Assembly: GCA_003024985.2 (NCBI GenBank)
Contig: PXIH01S0015563.1
Length of the DNA stretch: 10,623 bases
Direction: 5' to 3' (one strand)
From: Euperipatoides rowelli
Lineage: Eukaryota > Onychophora > Udeonychophora > Euonychophora > Peripatopsidae
Shown: positions 1 to 8,316 of the stretch, one piece after another
Position numbering within the stretch: position 1 is the first letter of the stretch
Layout of the letters: each line of letters starts with the position of its first letter
Translations under genes and position numbers: made by a program
The notes under the pieces: model-generated
Told to the model about the DNA's origin: nothing
Database searches by the model: none
Seen by the model: only the letters and a program-made list of their open reading frames with translations

Positions 1-49
1 AGTGTTGGAAAAATTAATTAATTATATCACGTAATATGAAAAACTTTGA

Positions 50-83
50 TGCGCGGTATTACCCACTGCGCGGTATTCCCCCC
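50..83. repeat. Two-copy GC-rich tandem repeat
   Basis: The unit TGCGCGGTATTACCCAC (50-66) is followed directly by a second copy beginning TGCGCGGTATT and continuing as a run of C (67-83). The first eleven bases of the two units are identical. The unit contains two GCGC/CGCG steps, which are rare elsewhere in this A/T-rich window. It may be the edge of a degraded mobile element or a short satellite remnant; there is no coding signal. The rest of 1-391 is A/T-rich sequence in which I see no gene. Confidence 0.6.
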
Positions 84-391
84 ACTTCCCCTAATAGTGT
101 TGTCAATGATATCAGTAATTTAATTTGTTATTTATTAATTATTTGCTTTAACTCTGTCAACATAGCCCTAAATCCATGTTTTTATACCAACTAATATATT
201 GAGTTTTCATATTCTTCATATTAATATTGTAAATAAATCCTCCATCCGTTTCTGTAAGGAAAAATGATTTATCAAATTAATCATATCTGATCCTCTATCA
301 TGTAAAACACATATTATTCTAAACAAACGCAATATAATAATAACTTGAGTTATTGAATAAATCCTATAATAATAATTTAGATAATCATTAG

Positions 392-697
392 AAATTTATA
401 GATAGACCTATTTATTTATTTTCAAATTTATCAGGACCTTACTTGAAAACAAGCATGTTCTATCAGGTCCCTTGTTACAATATGGTTTTATCTAAAAATT
501 CTGAATTATTTACTTTATTAGATGGTTCGATCACCAGAGGTCACTACTTTAAATTGGCTAAAGTTAAACTAAAACTTAGAGAGTGTTTTATAACATGTCG
601 AACTGTTAATGAATGGAATGCCTTGCCCGATGTGATTGTTTACTCCTCATCTTTAAACCAGTTTAAAAACAGTATAGACACATACTTATTTGATTGA
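392..697 (+). mobile_element. LINE (non-LTR retrotransposon) reverse transcriptase C-terminal end, 5'-truncated
   Basis: The frame is open from after the TAG at 389-391 to a TGA at 695-697. Its last ~50 residues match the C-terminal signature of reverse transcriptases from CR1/L2/Jockey-group LINEs: SITRGHYFKL (like the family TRGHS.KL), a basic stretch, CRTVNEWNALP (family R.VNEWN.LP) and a final SSLNQFKNSIDTYL (family S.NSFKNRLD). This part lies after the RT and thumb domains. The polymerase catalytic motifs and the whole endonuclease are absent, so this is a dead 5'-truncated copy, the usual result of incomplete target-primed reverse transcription. No good start codon is needed or expected. 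The exact clade cannot be fixed by eye. Confidence 0.8.
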
Positions 698-722
698 TTT
701 CTGAATTAGTAGTTTTTTTTTC

Positions 723-751
723 GGGTACACAAGTATTCTTGACTTTTACCC
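723..751 (+). repeat. 3' UTR hairpin of the truncated LINE
   Basis: Twenty-five bases after the RT stop codon, GGGTA (723-727) pairs with TACCC (747-751), and CAAG (730-733) pairs with CTTG (738-741) around a TATT loop. A hairpin close to the 3' end is typical of LINE RNAs whose RT recognises its template there. Position and orientation fit the copy just upstream. The fold is read by eye, not computed. Confidence 0.5.
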
Positions 752-755
752 TATG

Positions 756-770
756 ATTTAATTTAATTTA
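756..770 (+). repeat. (ATTTA)3 microsatellite ending the LINE copy
   Basis: Three perfect ATTTA units follow the 3' hairpin. CR1/L2-type LINEs commonly end in a short microsatellite rather than poly-A, so this probably marks the 3' end of the element that carries the RT tail at 392-697. From here to about 985 I see no gene, only A/T-rich sequence with one TAGGCTA heptamer at 846-852. Confidence 0.45.
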
Positions 771-988
771 ATAGTAATTTCTGACTAATTTCGGATTCTA
801 GACGAAATATTAATTCATCAGTCTAAAAATTGTTAATAAAGTTTGTAGGCTATAGATTATAATATGTGTAATATGAAGATTAATCCCAAAAAATCTTGTT
901 TATTGATCCATAATTTTACAAGATCTAGTATAAATTTAGATATTGAGGGTCGGATTTGAACACTTTAAGACTGGTCATTATAGGATTT

Positions 989-1830
989 TTTATTATGTTA
1001 GGAGATATGAATCTCCCAAATATAGATTGGAACATGCTAAAATAAGTTTTCAATTTGCTAATGAATTTATTGATTTTCTCAACCCAAACTTTCTTTTTCA
1101 ATTAATACAATTCCCAATTCATTACAGAGGCATTAGTAACTCGTTACTCGATTAATCATTACAAATGATAAATATATTTTTGATAATATTAATTATCTTC
1201 CACCTCTGTTAAAAAGTGACCATGTTAATAATAGAATGTGAATTGATGTATTGACCTTTTCAAAGTCATAATGTGGTTATGACAGTTTATGATTATAGCA
1301 GACTTGATTATGAAAAAATTAAAATAGTTTGAATAATATAATTTTTGATGAAAGTCAATTTTTTTTGGATTTAAATGAAAATTATAATAAAACGATTGAG
1401 ACTATAAACAATATTACATACTGCGTTCCGATTTAACAAATTGAATTGAACAAAAGTAAAAAAAATCAAAAGAAACCGAAATGGTTAGATAATGAACTAT
1501 GTTTTTTACAAAAAACAAAAGGCAAAATTTATTAGACTGTAGCAAAGGACACCTTGTTTAACAAATTGGTCAGTCTTTAAAACTTATTGAAATCAAGTGG
1601 TGAGTGACTAGAAAGAAAAAATAACTTTTGATCAACAACTGAATTTCATAAAAACTGATGAAAGATATATTTTAGACAATATGCTAAAGAAAAATATTGA
1701 AAAAATATTGAAAATATTAACTATTTATGGAAAATATCTGATAAAATGAAAATCTCTGAAAAATGTAAAATGCAGAGGAGTTTTCAAATTTTTTTTGCAG
1801 ACAAAATTGAGTATAGGATTTCATATATAA
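989..1830 (+). pseudogene. Decayed LINE: APE endonuclease C-terminal half and endonuclease-RT linker
   Basis: Broken pieces of one LINE ORF2 run in order across several frames. LGDMNLPNIDWN (998-1033) carries the GD.N motif of the apurinic-type endonuclease and ends at a TAA. SFQFANEFIDFLN, then QLIQFP, then SNSLLD (1045-1152), continue in another frame. After a shift near 1152, LIITNDK, then NYLPPLLKSDHV (1152-1226), include the conserved SDH. The linker follows with YDYSRLDYEKIKIV (from 1288), KPKWLDNEL (from 1473) and FFADKIEYRI (from 1791). At least two frame changes and several stops make it non-functional. The N-terminal half of the endonuclease and the whole RT are missing. In the order found, this endonuclease lies downstream of the RT tail at 392-697, so the two pieces come from different copies or a rearranged one. 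Confidence 0.75.
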
Positions 1831-1899
1831 AATTAAAATTGAGAATGTATTTTAAGACTTTTATGTTATTGATATAATGCTTATCTGCCAACTCCAGAT

Positions 1900-1971
1900 T
1901 TTTTCGTAAAATGTACAAAAATACATACGTGTTAAGATTTTACGATTAATTATTAATTATTTTACGAAAAA
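1900..1971. repeat. 72-bp inverted repeat with 13-bp perfect arms
   Basis: TTTTTCGTAAAAT (1900-1912) is the exact reverse complement of ATTTTACGAAAAA (1959-1971). A third partial copy of the right arm, ATTTTACGA, lies inside at 1937-1945, so two alternative folds are possible. It sits about 70 bp after the last recognisable LINE linker motif. It could be a tiny inverted-repeat element or part of that LINE's neighbourhood; no target-site duplication is obvious. From here to 2250 I see no gene. Confidence 0.6.
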
Positions 1972-2250
1972 TTAAAATATACTCTATATAGTATGACGGT
2001 CTGTCATATTTATTTATTTTATTGTTTACTAATTAGTAATTTAAGTGACTGATGAGGTTATTTCAAGATGTAATTATTTTCTTCAATGTATTCGTAAATG
2101 TCGTGTTAGTAGCCTACTTCTAAATTCTTTCACGGACAACAAGTAGAATAATTTATTCTTTATATAACATTTTATTCTATATTATAAATTATTTTTTGTT
2201 ATTCTGTTTTTTATTTTATTTATCTGTATAGGTATAATTATTTAATTTTT

Positions 2251-2288
2251 AAAAAAAAAGCAATTACACTGTGTTGCATTTTTTTTTT
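2251..2288 (+). promoter_or_regulatory. Hairpin overlapping the polypyrimidine tract before exon A
   Basis: Nine A followed by GCAA (2251-2263) can pair with TTGC (2274-2277) and the T10 run (2279-2288), with one bulged base and a ten-base loop. The T10 run is the polypyrimidine tract of the exon A acceptor (ACAG ending at 2292). If the hairpin forms in pre-mRNA it would compete with U2AF binding and weaken this splice site. The pairing is seen directly; any regulatory effect is inference. Confidence 0.3.
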
Positions 2289-2292
2289 ACAG

Positions 2293-2370
2293 CCAAATTT
2301 GTTTAAAAATTCAAAATAAAGGAAGCACAGCAGATATATCTTCTCTTCCATTTATTACTGGAGTAGTAAG
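2293..2370 (+). CDS. slv: SWEET sugar transporter, internal exon A (end of TM1 loop, start of TM2)
   Basis: This is an internal exon of a SWEET (SLC50) transporter, a seven-helix uniporter that moves sugars down their gradient across cell membranes. It begins after a long T tract and ACAG (2289-2292) and ends at AAG|GTAATT. The first base completes a codon begun upstream; then come 25 full codons (QICLKIQNKGSTADISSLPF followed by ITGVV) and two bases, AG, carried into exon B. IC.K...KGST.D.S..PF is the family pattern for the cytosolic TM1-TM2 loop and TM2 entry. The proline of SLPF should be the TM2 member of the conserved proline tetrad of the two triple-helix bundles. Compared with Drosophila Saliva (recalled, not aligned), it starts near residue 27. 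The symbol rests on homology to that fly gene. The preceding TM1 exon was not found in this window. Confidence 0.9.
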
Positions 2371-2574
2371 GTAATTTTAAACAAATCGTACTATAGTCTA
2401 CTTGATTTATTTATATAGTGTATATTTAGCAATGAATCAAATATACTGTAGGCTATATTGCTGAACAATGAATAAGTTGTTTTTTATTGTTTAATTTTTC
2501 ACAACACAATCAAAATCAGTGTCATCCTTTTTTTTATAATTGCCCAAAGCAACAAATAAATTTTCTTTATGCTT

Positions 2575-2791
2575 TTATTTATCTGCTAATATTTGATAAG
2601 CTTTTTTGCCAATTCGCCACACATTGACTATTCCGTCAAATGTGGTGAATGGTAATGGACAATGATCTAAATAAATGTTAGCTTTAAAAATTATAAAATT
2701 AGTTAGTAAGATATTCATGGTCATACCTTGTATACTTTGAACAATAGGTGTGACACAAACCAAGTATTCATTGAGAGGTTGTTGCTGGTAA
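2575..2791 (-). CDS. Unassigned minus-strand ORF resembling a terminal exon, nested in the intron
   Basis: On the minus strand a T-rich stretch ending in TTTTTAG (AG at 2793-2792) could be an acceptor. From 2791 the frame stays open for 71 codons to a TAA at 2577-2575. The protein begins YQQQPLNEYLVCVTPIVQS and ends VWRIGKKAYQILADK; its composition is less biased than a random A/T-rich ORF, with several C, P, W, G and D. An AATAAA-type signal overlaps the stop (TAAATAAAAG), and another lies near 2485 on the same strand. No family is recognised. It could be the last exon of a nested gene, a relic of a retrocopy or mobile element, or chance. No upstream partner exon was found, and there is no methionine near the 5' end of the frame. 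Confidence 0.22.
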
Positions 2792-3197
2792 CTAAAAATT
2801 TTCTTTTAAAAAAAAAAGCTTGCTTTATCTTTGTTGTAATAAAATAATGAATGTTTTGACTATAAAATTCCACCTGGGTCTCCCAAATTTTAAATCTAAA
2901 TTTTTAAAAGGTTCATATATCATGATTTTAGTTTACCTCAAAGGCTATTGTCTTCTTTTTTATTTTATGGACATATTTGATTAATAACTTAAATGTTTTT
3001 TTCTTACTTTTGTAAATTACTCTACGAAATCAGTTTTTGTTTTGCTCAAGTGTTTTTTATTTCTTGGAGTCTACAACTCTTTATTTCTCCCTATAGTATT
3101 AATTGCTTATTAAATCCTTTTTATTCATATTTCAAATCGTAAAACTTATAGCTTTCTTGTACTGAGAAATTTATTTTTCACTTAATTTTCTTAAATA

Positions 3198-3212
3198 CCC
3201 CCCCCCCCCCCC
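3198..3212. repeat. Poly-C tract, C15
   Basis: This is an uninterrupted run of 15 C in an intron that is otherwise poor in G and C. It gives a G15 run on the other strand, able in principle to form a G-quadruplex, and it is a likely site of length polymorphism or sequencing slippage. Confidence 0.9.
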
Positions 3213-4313
3213 TTTCAAACAGTTTGTCTTCACAACATGGTTTTCATATTTTACTCACTCAAAAGTATGTTGAAGTTAGGATGGCAAGATGGTTGGCTAT
3301 GTCCTGTCCACTTAAGAAAATTTTTCTCATACTTTATGTAGGCCTATTTTTTTAATCTTGTTATTTGACATACATGTACAGTAAATGTATTTTAATTTTT
3401 GATTAACAAAAAATCTCGAATCACTAATTTAATTTTTTTTTTCACTTTATTATTTTGGTGTAATTTTAACTGATAACATCATTTAATTTTTTTTCTGTAT
3501 TAGGCTATGTCTTGCATCTTCATTTTGGTCCATGATCCCTTTGTTTTAGTATGCAAAATTAATCCAGTCACTAGCACTGTTGATGGACTCATCTGATGTT
3601 ATTCTTTTTTTTTTTTTTAAATAATTATTTAGGATCTTGACAAATATGAAATTAACTATGGTATCTTGTCTCACGATTGAAGTTATGCTTCACTCCTAGG
3701 GGTAATGTTATCTATTTTTATTATAAGATTCCTTTAATTTGCTTCTTGTTTGACAATTGTCACAAATATCCAACCATGTTAATTAAGACTTTTTAAATTT
3801 TCAATCATTTTTTAAAAAAAAAAAAAAACAGCAAGGAACAAGATTATCATATGAAGTTATAAAACAAGATTGTTGGACTGAGATTAGAAAAAATAATGGT
3901 TAAATTATTAAATCCCACCCTCTATATTCAACCTTACAAATTACAAGGACATAAATAATTACCAAGATCAAGTGTCTTGCTCTTTGATACTGTAGCTCTC
4001 ATCCTGTTTTTGTTCTTGTATCAGCCTATTGTCTAAATATTCTGCTTCATGCTATAACAGGAAGAGAATTAATTTGAATTAGAAAGAGAAAATGCTTTAC
4101 TTCATTTTGATATTTTATAACAGATTTAATTATGCTCACTCACATAATATTCTTTGCTGATTAATATTCATATAATTAATTATCTTGAGTTCACTTTAAG
4201 TTGATTGTTTTACTTGTGAAGCAAAGAGGATCACCTAGCATGGTGCATTTAGAAACAATTGCATTATTAGTACTATTTTTATTATTGAAAATCAATCGTG
4301 TTAGACCCTGCTG

Positions 4314-4326
4314 CCCCCCCCCCCCC
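4314..4326. repeat. Poly-C tract, C13, with a second C5 run after it
   Basis: Thirteen C are followed by AACA and five more C, then an A-rich stretch. It is the second such tract in the same intron, 1.1 kb after the C15 run. The preceding bases, CCCTGCTG, also raise local C content. Function is unknown. Confidence 0.9.
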
Positions 4327-5101
4327 AACACCCCCAAAAGAAAAAAAATGAAAATCCCAAACATAACTAAATAAACAAAAAAAAAACATTAAATAATAGG
4401 GCAGAAACAAACTAGCAATCATATCTTGGTCTCCATGCCATGGCTGTCGGTGCATAAAAGTCTTTTCATTGCAAGGCTTGATCAGATGGTGACTACAAAA
4501 AGAAATTTACTTAAAAATACATTGTAGCCTATATATTATTTTTAATAATTAAGGCACTCACCTTAATTTTTTTTTATTAACTAAAACAATGCAGTATTAT
4601 TCAGTAAATAACAAACTTATACAAAACCACACATTACCTGTATTGATGAGAATTGTCGACACATTACTCCAAAGCCTAGCTAACATTTTATTACCTATTT
4701 TTAAGTAGCCTACACTATTCGACATTGTAGCCTATATTAATCTCAAATATTTTTAGATTTTCAAAATAAATGTGTTGTTTTATTTTAGATACAGTAATTT
4801 ATTTTATATAGTAGGCACCTAATTTTCTTTTACATAATAATTGCTGATTTTGATTATCTTAACTAAGTTTTGTATTTAGGAAAAAATTGATTTTATTGAT
4901 TTTTTTTTAAAAAAACACAGTAAATATAAGCTTACAGTACATATTAGAAGTGGTAATCCAACTATTTTACAACATCTAAATGAATATTTTGTTATGGAGT
5001 TTTATTAAAAATATTTTATAAATAGTATATATTTATTTTTATTTTACCAGAACACAAAATTTACTAAGGCTTAATATAGGCATCAAATCTTTTATTTGTA
5101 G

Positions 5102-5225
5102 CAGTACAATGTGGCTAAGATATGGTTTATTCAAAGAAGATTTCTCCATTACTCTAGTGAATTCAGTGGGCTTAATTTTACAACTGGTCTATACTTTAAT
5201 CTACTATATGTTTGCTCTTCAGAAG
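5102..5225 (+). CDS. slv: SWEET sugar transporter, internal exon B (TM2 to TM3)
   Basis: With the AG carried from exon A this gives 42 codons: SSTMWLRYGL, then FKEDFSITLVNSVGLIL, then QLVYTLIYYMFALQK, ending in phase 0 at AAG|GTAATT. WLRYG at the end of TM2 and the LVN..G motif in TM3 are SWEET hallmarks; the Asn of LVNSVG should correspond to a substrate-pocket asparagine in TM3 (known for plant SWEETs). The acceptor is a tandem NAGNAG, TAG|CAG (5099-5104). Using the first AG gives ...GVVSSTMW, which has the spacing I recall in fly Saliva (GFLSCSFW); using the second drops one serine. I chose 5102 for that reason; 5105 is an equally open alternative. The reading frame after the junction is the same either way. 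Confidence 0.92.
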
Positions 5226-5851
5226 GTAATTAAATTTTGAGTATATTGTTAAATCAAAAAATTTTATTTTTTTTATTTTATACAATTTTTGTTATTTTTT
5301 GGAAAAAATTCTGCAAAACAAAATGCTATCTCTCAAACTTTTATGATTTGATATACAAATTATTTCAAACTTTATATGTTACAAGAGTTATTTTTATGGT
5401 TTAATGAACATAAAATTTCAACAAGTGTGTATAAAAATTTGCAGGTTACAACAGACTTTAAAAAAGTGACAAATTAAATCCGTTTAAACAGATTTCTTGC
5501 GTTTAATAGAATGAATATTGTGATTCATATTATATAGACTTGTTTTTAAAGTATGATTAAATATCTTTTAATCTAAATTGTTTGTTCAACTGTATCAATA
5601 AACACTTTTTGTGACAATATAGTTACTTGAATTATTTTTTGAAAGAAAGGAATAATTTAAACATGGACTGATAAAATGGGATGGAAGGTTGAGGAGGCTA
5701 CAGAAGAAAAGATGTTTTCAAAAAAATAAATCTAAAGTTTAGAATTTAATTGGCTTGGGAACACAAATTAGTTACAATTAATCAGAGGGCTTCAACCAGA
5801 TAATTGTATGGCAGATCAGCCACTTCAGAAAATATAGGTAGCCTAAAATTA

Positions 5852-5870
5852 CATTGTATTATATACAATG
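5852..5870. repeat. Short perfect hairpin CATTGTAT-TAT-ATACAATG
   Basis: Two 8-base arms are exact reverse complements around a three-base loop. It lies just after a TAGCCTA heptamer at 5839-5845. It is too short to assign to an element family. Confidence 0.6.
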
Positions 5871-6530
5871 ACAAACAAAACTCCAAAGATTTGTGCTTTA
5901 AAATACTATTAAGGTTATAAATCCAATATATTCGCCCTCGAGTGATTAAAACAAATATATATACAGTATATAGGCTACTGTAGGCTATATATTGTGATGT
6001 ACAGTATGTTCATACTTTATTTTGTATTTCATGAATGAGAAAAGTAAAAAAATATAAATTTATGATTATTACAATCACTGAGTATGTTTAACTAAATACA
6101 CTATATTGAAATAATTTGATTGTTGAATCATACCAGTCAGTATATCTAACATTAATAAATGACCTATAACCATTTATATTTACATTAAGAGCAAATTTGG
6201 CATCAAAAAAAGATGGTTACTAACTTATATTGAATCATATTTATTAGTTATCTGCTTTTTTAGTTGTTTTGATTCGTTTATTTGAGAAATAGCAGATCTA
6301 TCTTTGTTTATATATTTATATTCCTGAGGCTGCTTTTCTATTTTTAATAGTAAAGTTGGGTCAACATAATCTGATCAGTTATGAGAACACAAACAGTGTA
6401 TAATAAAATGATAAACTTTCTTAAATGTGTAGTCATGCAAATATATTATTCATGTATTTTTATTTGCATGTATGTTCATTCCGAAAAATAAAAAAATGTA
6501 AGGTAGCAAACTTGTCAAATTGTCTTGATT

Positions 6531-6652
6531 GTTGAGAAATGGTCTTCGCCATTTCAACATCGTTCTATTTATTTGTATTATTATTTTATCATTGGATTTG
6601 GTGAAGGCTAAAATCCAACGAGCTTGTACAGCCCCTTTGCCAGGGTGGGGCT
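6531..6652 (+). repeat. Cluster of three consecutive hairpins in the intron, possible retroelement 3' region
   Basis: Three stems follow one another. In the first, GTTGAGAAATGG (6531-6542) pairs with CCATTTCAAC (6549-6558) around TCTTCG, with a two-base bulge. In the second, TTGGATTT (6592-6599) pairs exactly with AAATCCAA (6611-6618). In the third, AGCCCC (6630-6635) pairs with GGGGCT (6647-6652). Local G/C is higher than the surroundings. The last stem, its approach CTTGTACAGCCCC and the A/T-rich tail after it resemble the 3' end of a LINE or SINE, but no coding part is present upstream. A structured non-coding RNA is an alternative with less support. Confidence 0.4.
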
Positions 6653-7532
6653 TTTGAGTAGTTTACTTGTTGAGTTCCAGTTAATAAAAATATTTTTTTC
6701 AAGAGCTAACTGCTGTTTATTTTATACACCTGCCATCATTACCAGAGATGTACTGTTATACCATTGTCCTCTTCAACATAACAATCCTTTATAATATTAT
6801 CATTGTAAACTAGATGGAAGAGAAGTGATGAGACATATTTTTTCTTTATTTATTTTAACATTGAAAGTTCAAATCAAGGGTCTATTCATTGGTACATTAT
6901 ATAAGGATTAATAACACACATAAGACAATAATTACAAAAATTAATATTTACAGGAGATACAGTAAATATTAATTTTGAACCCCCATTCACTCCAGATGTT
7001 TTATTAATAAATAGACTTTTATAGATTTATCAAATTGATCAGGCTAGTTCTTGACCCTATATGATTAGGTTGGGATTGGGTGTCTATATAATATGTATCG
7101 AGTACTTTTAAAGATCATTTCAATTATCCATGCTATCGTCTTGAGTTGTCACTGCCTTCATTGGAGTATATAAACATTTCATCAGTATATAAAGTGTTCA
7201 ATGTCTTTTCCAATAATTTTTTGTTGATGTACAGTCGTTTACTTTTTTGGCTTTGGTATTTGCTGTTTTTTCTTTGACATGTGATCTAGATTTGACACTT
7301 TTTAAGTTTGGTAGCTATTTTAGTCGCAGAATAAAATTAGGTTACAGAATATCAAAATAGAATTTGATTATCTTTTTTTTTTTTTTTTTATGGCGACTAA
7401 TGAAGATCACAAATATGTTGGTATGGCACCTAACAGATGATGAATGATCTAAGGAGATGGTTATTTAATCAATGTTTTTGCAAAGAAGCAAACTTTATAA
7501 AGTTTGAAACAGTGGCTATCAGATTGGTAGAA

Positions 7533-7577
7533 TATTGATAAATATAATGATAGTTATTATATGTTATATTATCAATA
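7533..7577. repeat. 45-bp imperfect A/T inverted repeat
   Basis: TATTGATA (7533-7540) is the reverse complement of TATCAATA (7570-7577). The sequence between continues to pair with mismatches (ATATAAT against ATTATAT), leaving a loop around GATAGTT. Being almost pure A/T, it has a fair chance of arising randomly in this background. Confidence 0.4.
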
Positions 7578-8232
7578 CAATAAGCAAAGGATACATTGAC
7601 TGACAGACACAAAAAAAGAGAAGAATTTTATAACAGTTAAGCTTAGTTACAATATATAAAAATTAATATATTTATTCTTCCAAAATTTTGTTGAACAGAA
7701 TGGAAGATACTTGTATTTACTATATTACATAAATATTAATTATCACTTATTAGTTAAGATATGTGCAGTAGGCTTTTTCTTTTTTAACATGACTTCTATC
7801 AACAATAGTAGGATATTCAATTTAAATTGTTGTAATTTCCCAGTCATTTTTATGTCTTCTTGCATATGATAATCTATGTGAGAAGTATAAAAAATAATAT
7901 TGAATTGATTGCCTTGTCACACACCATAGGGCTAGGTGGGGTAAAATAAATTAGCTCTTGAAAAAAAAATGTAAAAAAATATTAATTACATTATTAATTT
8001 TTTTTTAAATTTATTTTAGATTATTCATAAACTAAGAAATTTATGCTGAACTGTTCATGGCAGCCATTATGTTCTATCTTATGCTGTTTTTATGTTTTAG
8101 GTGTTAAAAACTTCTTATTGATAAAAATTAGAGTTAAGTAAAATATCATTTAGCCTTTAAAACTTGTAGAATATTGCTTTAGTAATAATAGTTAATATTT
8201 ACTTATACAAAACACTATATCTTAACCTTCCT

Positions 8233-8282
8233 GTACAAGCNTTTGGCTTAAACTTGTACTAATAAATAAATAAATAAATAAA
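8233..8282 (+). mobile_element. LINE/SINE-like 3' terminus: hairpin plus (TAAA)5 tail
   Basis: GTACAAG (8233-8239) pairs with CTTGTAC (8253-8259), with a possible alternative AAGC/GCTT pairing inside. It is followed by five TAAA units (8263-8282). Hairpin plus short microsatellite is the same layout as at 723-770, and it fits the + strand 3' end of a severely 5'-truncated retroelement. No ORF2 remnant is recognisable just upstream. One base inside the loop is unresolved (n at 8241). Confidence 0.5.
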
Positions 8283-8316
8283 AAACGAAATCAATAATTC
8301 ATATAAGAAAAACGTC

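Larger units (their letters stand above)
2371..5101 (+). other. Intron between SWEET exons A and B (2731 bp)
   Basis: The donor is AAG|GTAATT at 2371, and the preferred acceptor is TTTATTTGTAG ending at 5101. The sequence is A/T-rich with many T runs. It holds an unassigned minus-strand ORF near its 5' end (2575-2805), two poly-C tracts, and six copies of the TAGGCTA/TAGCCTA heptamer or its octamer form TAGGCCTA (2449, 3339, 3501, 4525, 4706, 4728). I see no other coding segment in either orientation. Confidence 0.8.

Noticed and set aside
943-1155. A 70-codon + strand ORF as an independent small gene
   Set aside because: Its second half matches the LINE endonuclease, but the first half is out of frame with the true GDMNLPNIDW motif read in another frame. 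It is part of a decayed retroelement.
1691-1718. Three ~10-base AAAATATTGA-type units as a minisatellite
   Set aside because: Low-complexity A/T sequence within the LINE linker, whose lysine- and isoleucine-rich coding explains the repetition.
1-2292. The missing first SWEET exon (start codon and TM1)
   Set aside because: I looked for a Met-led hydrophobic segment with the TM1 proline, followed by a GT donor in the required phase, and found none. The region is occupied by LINE debris.
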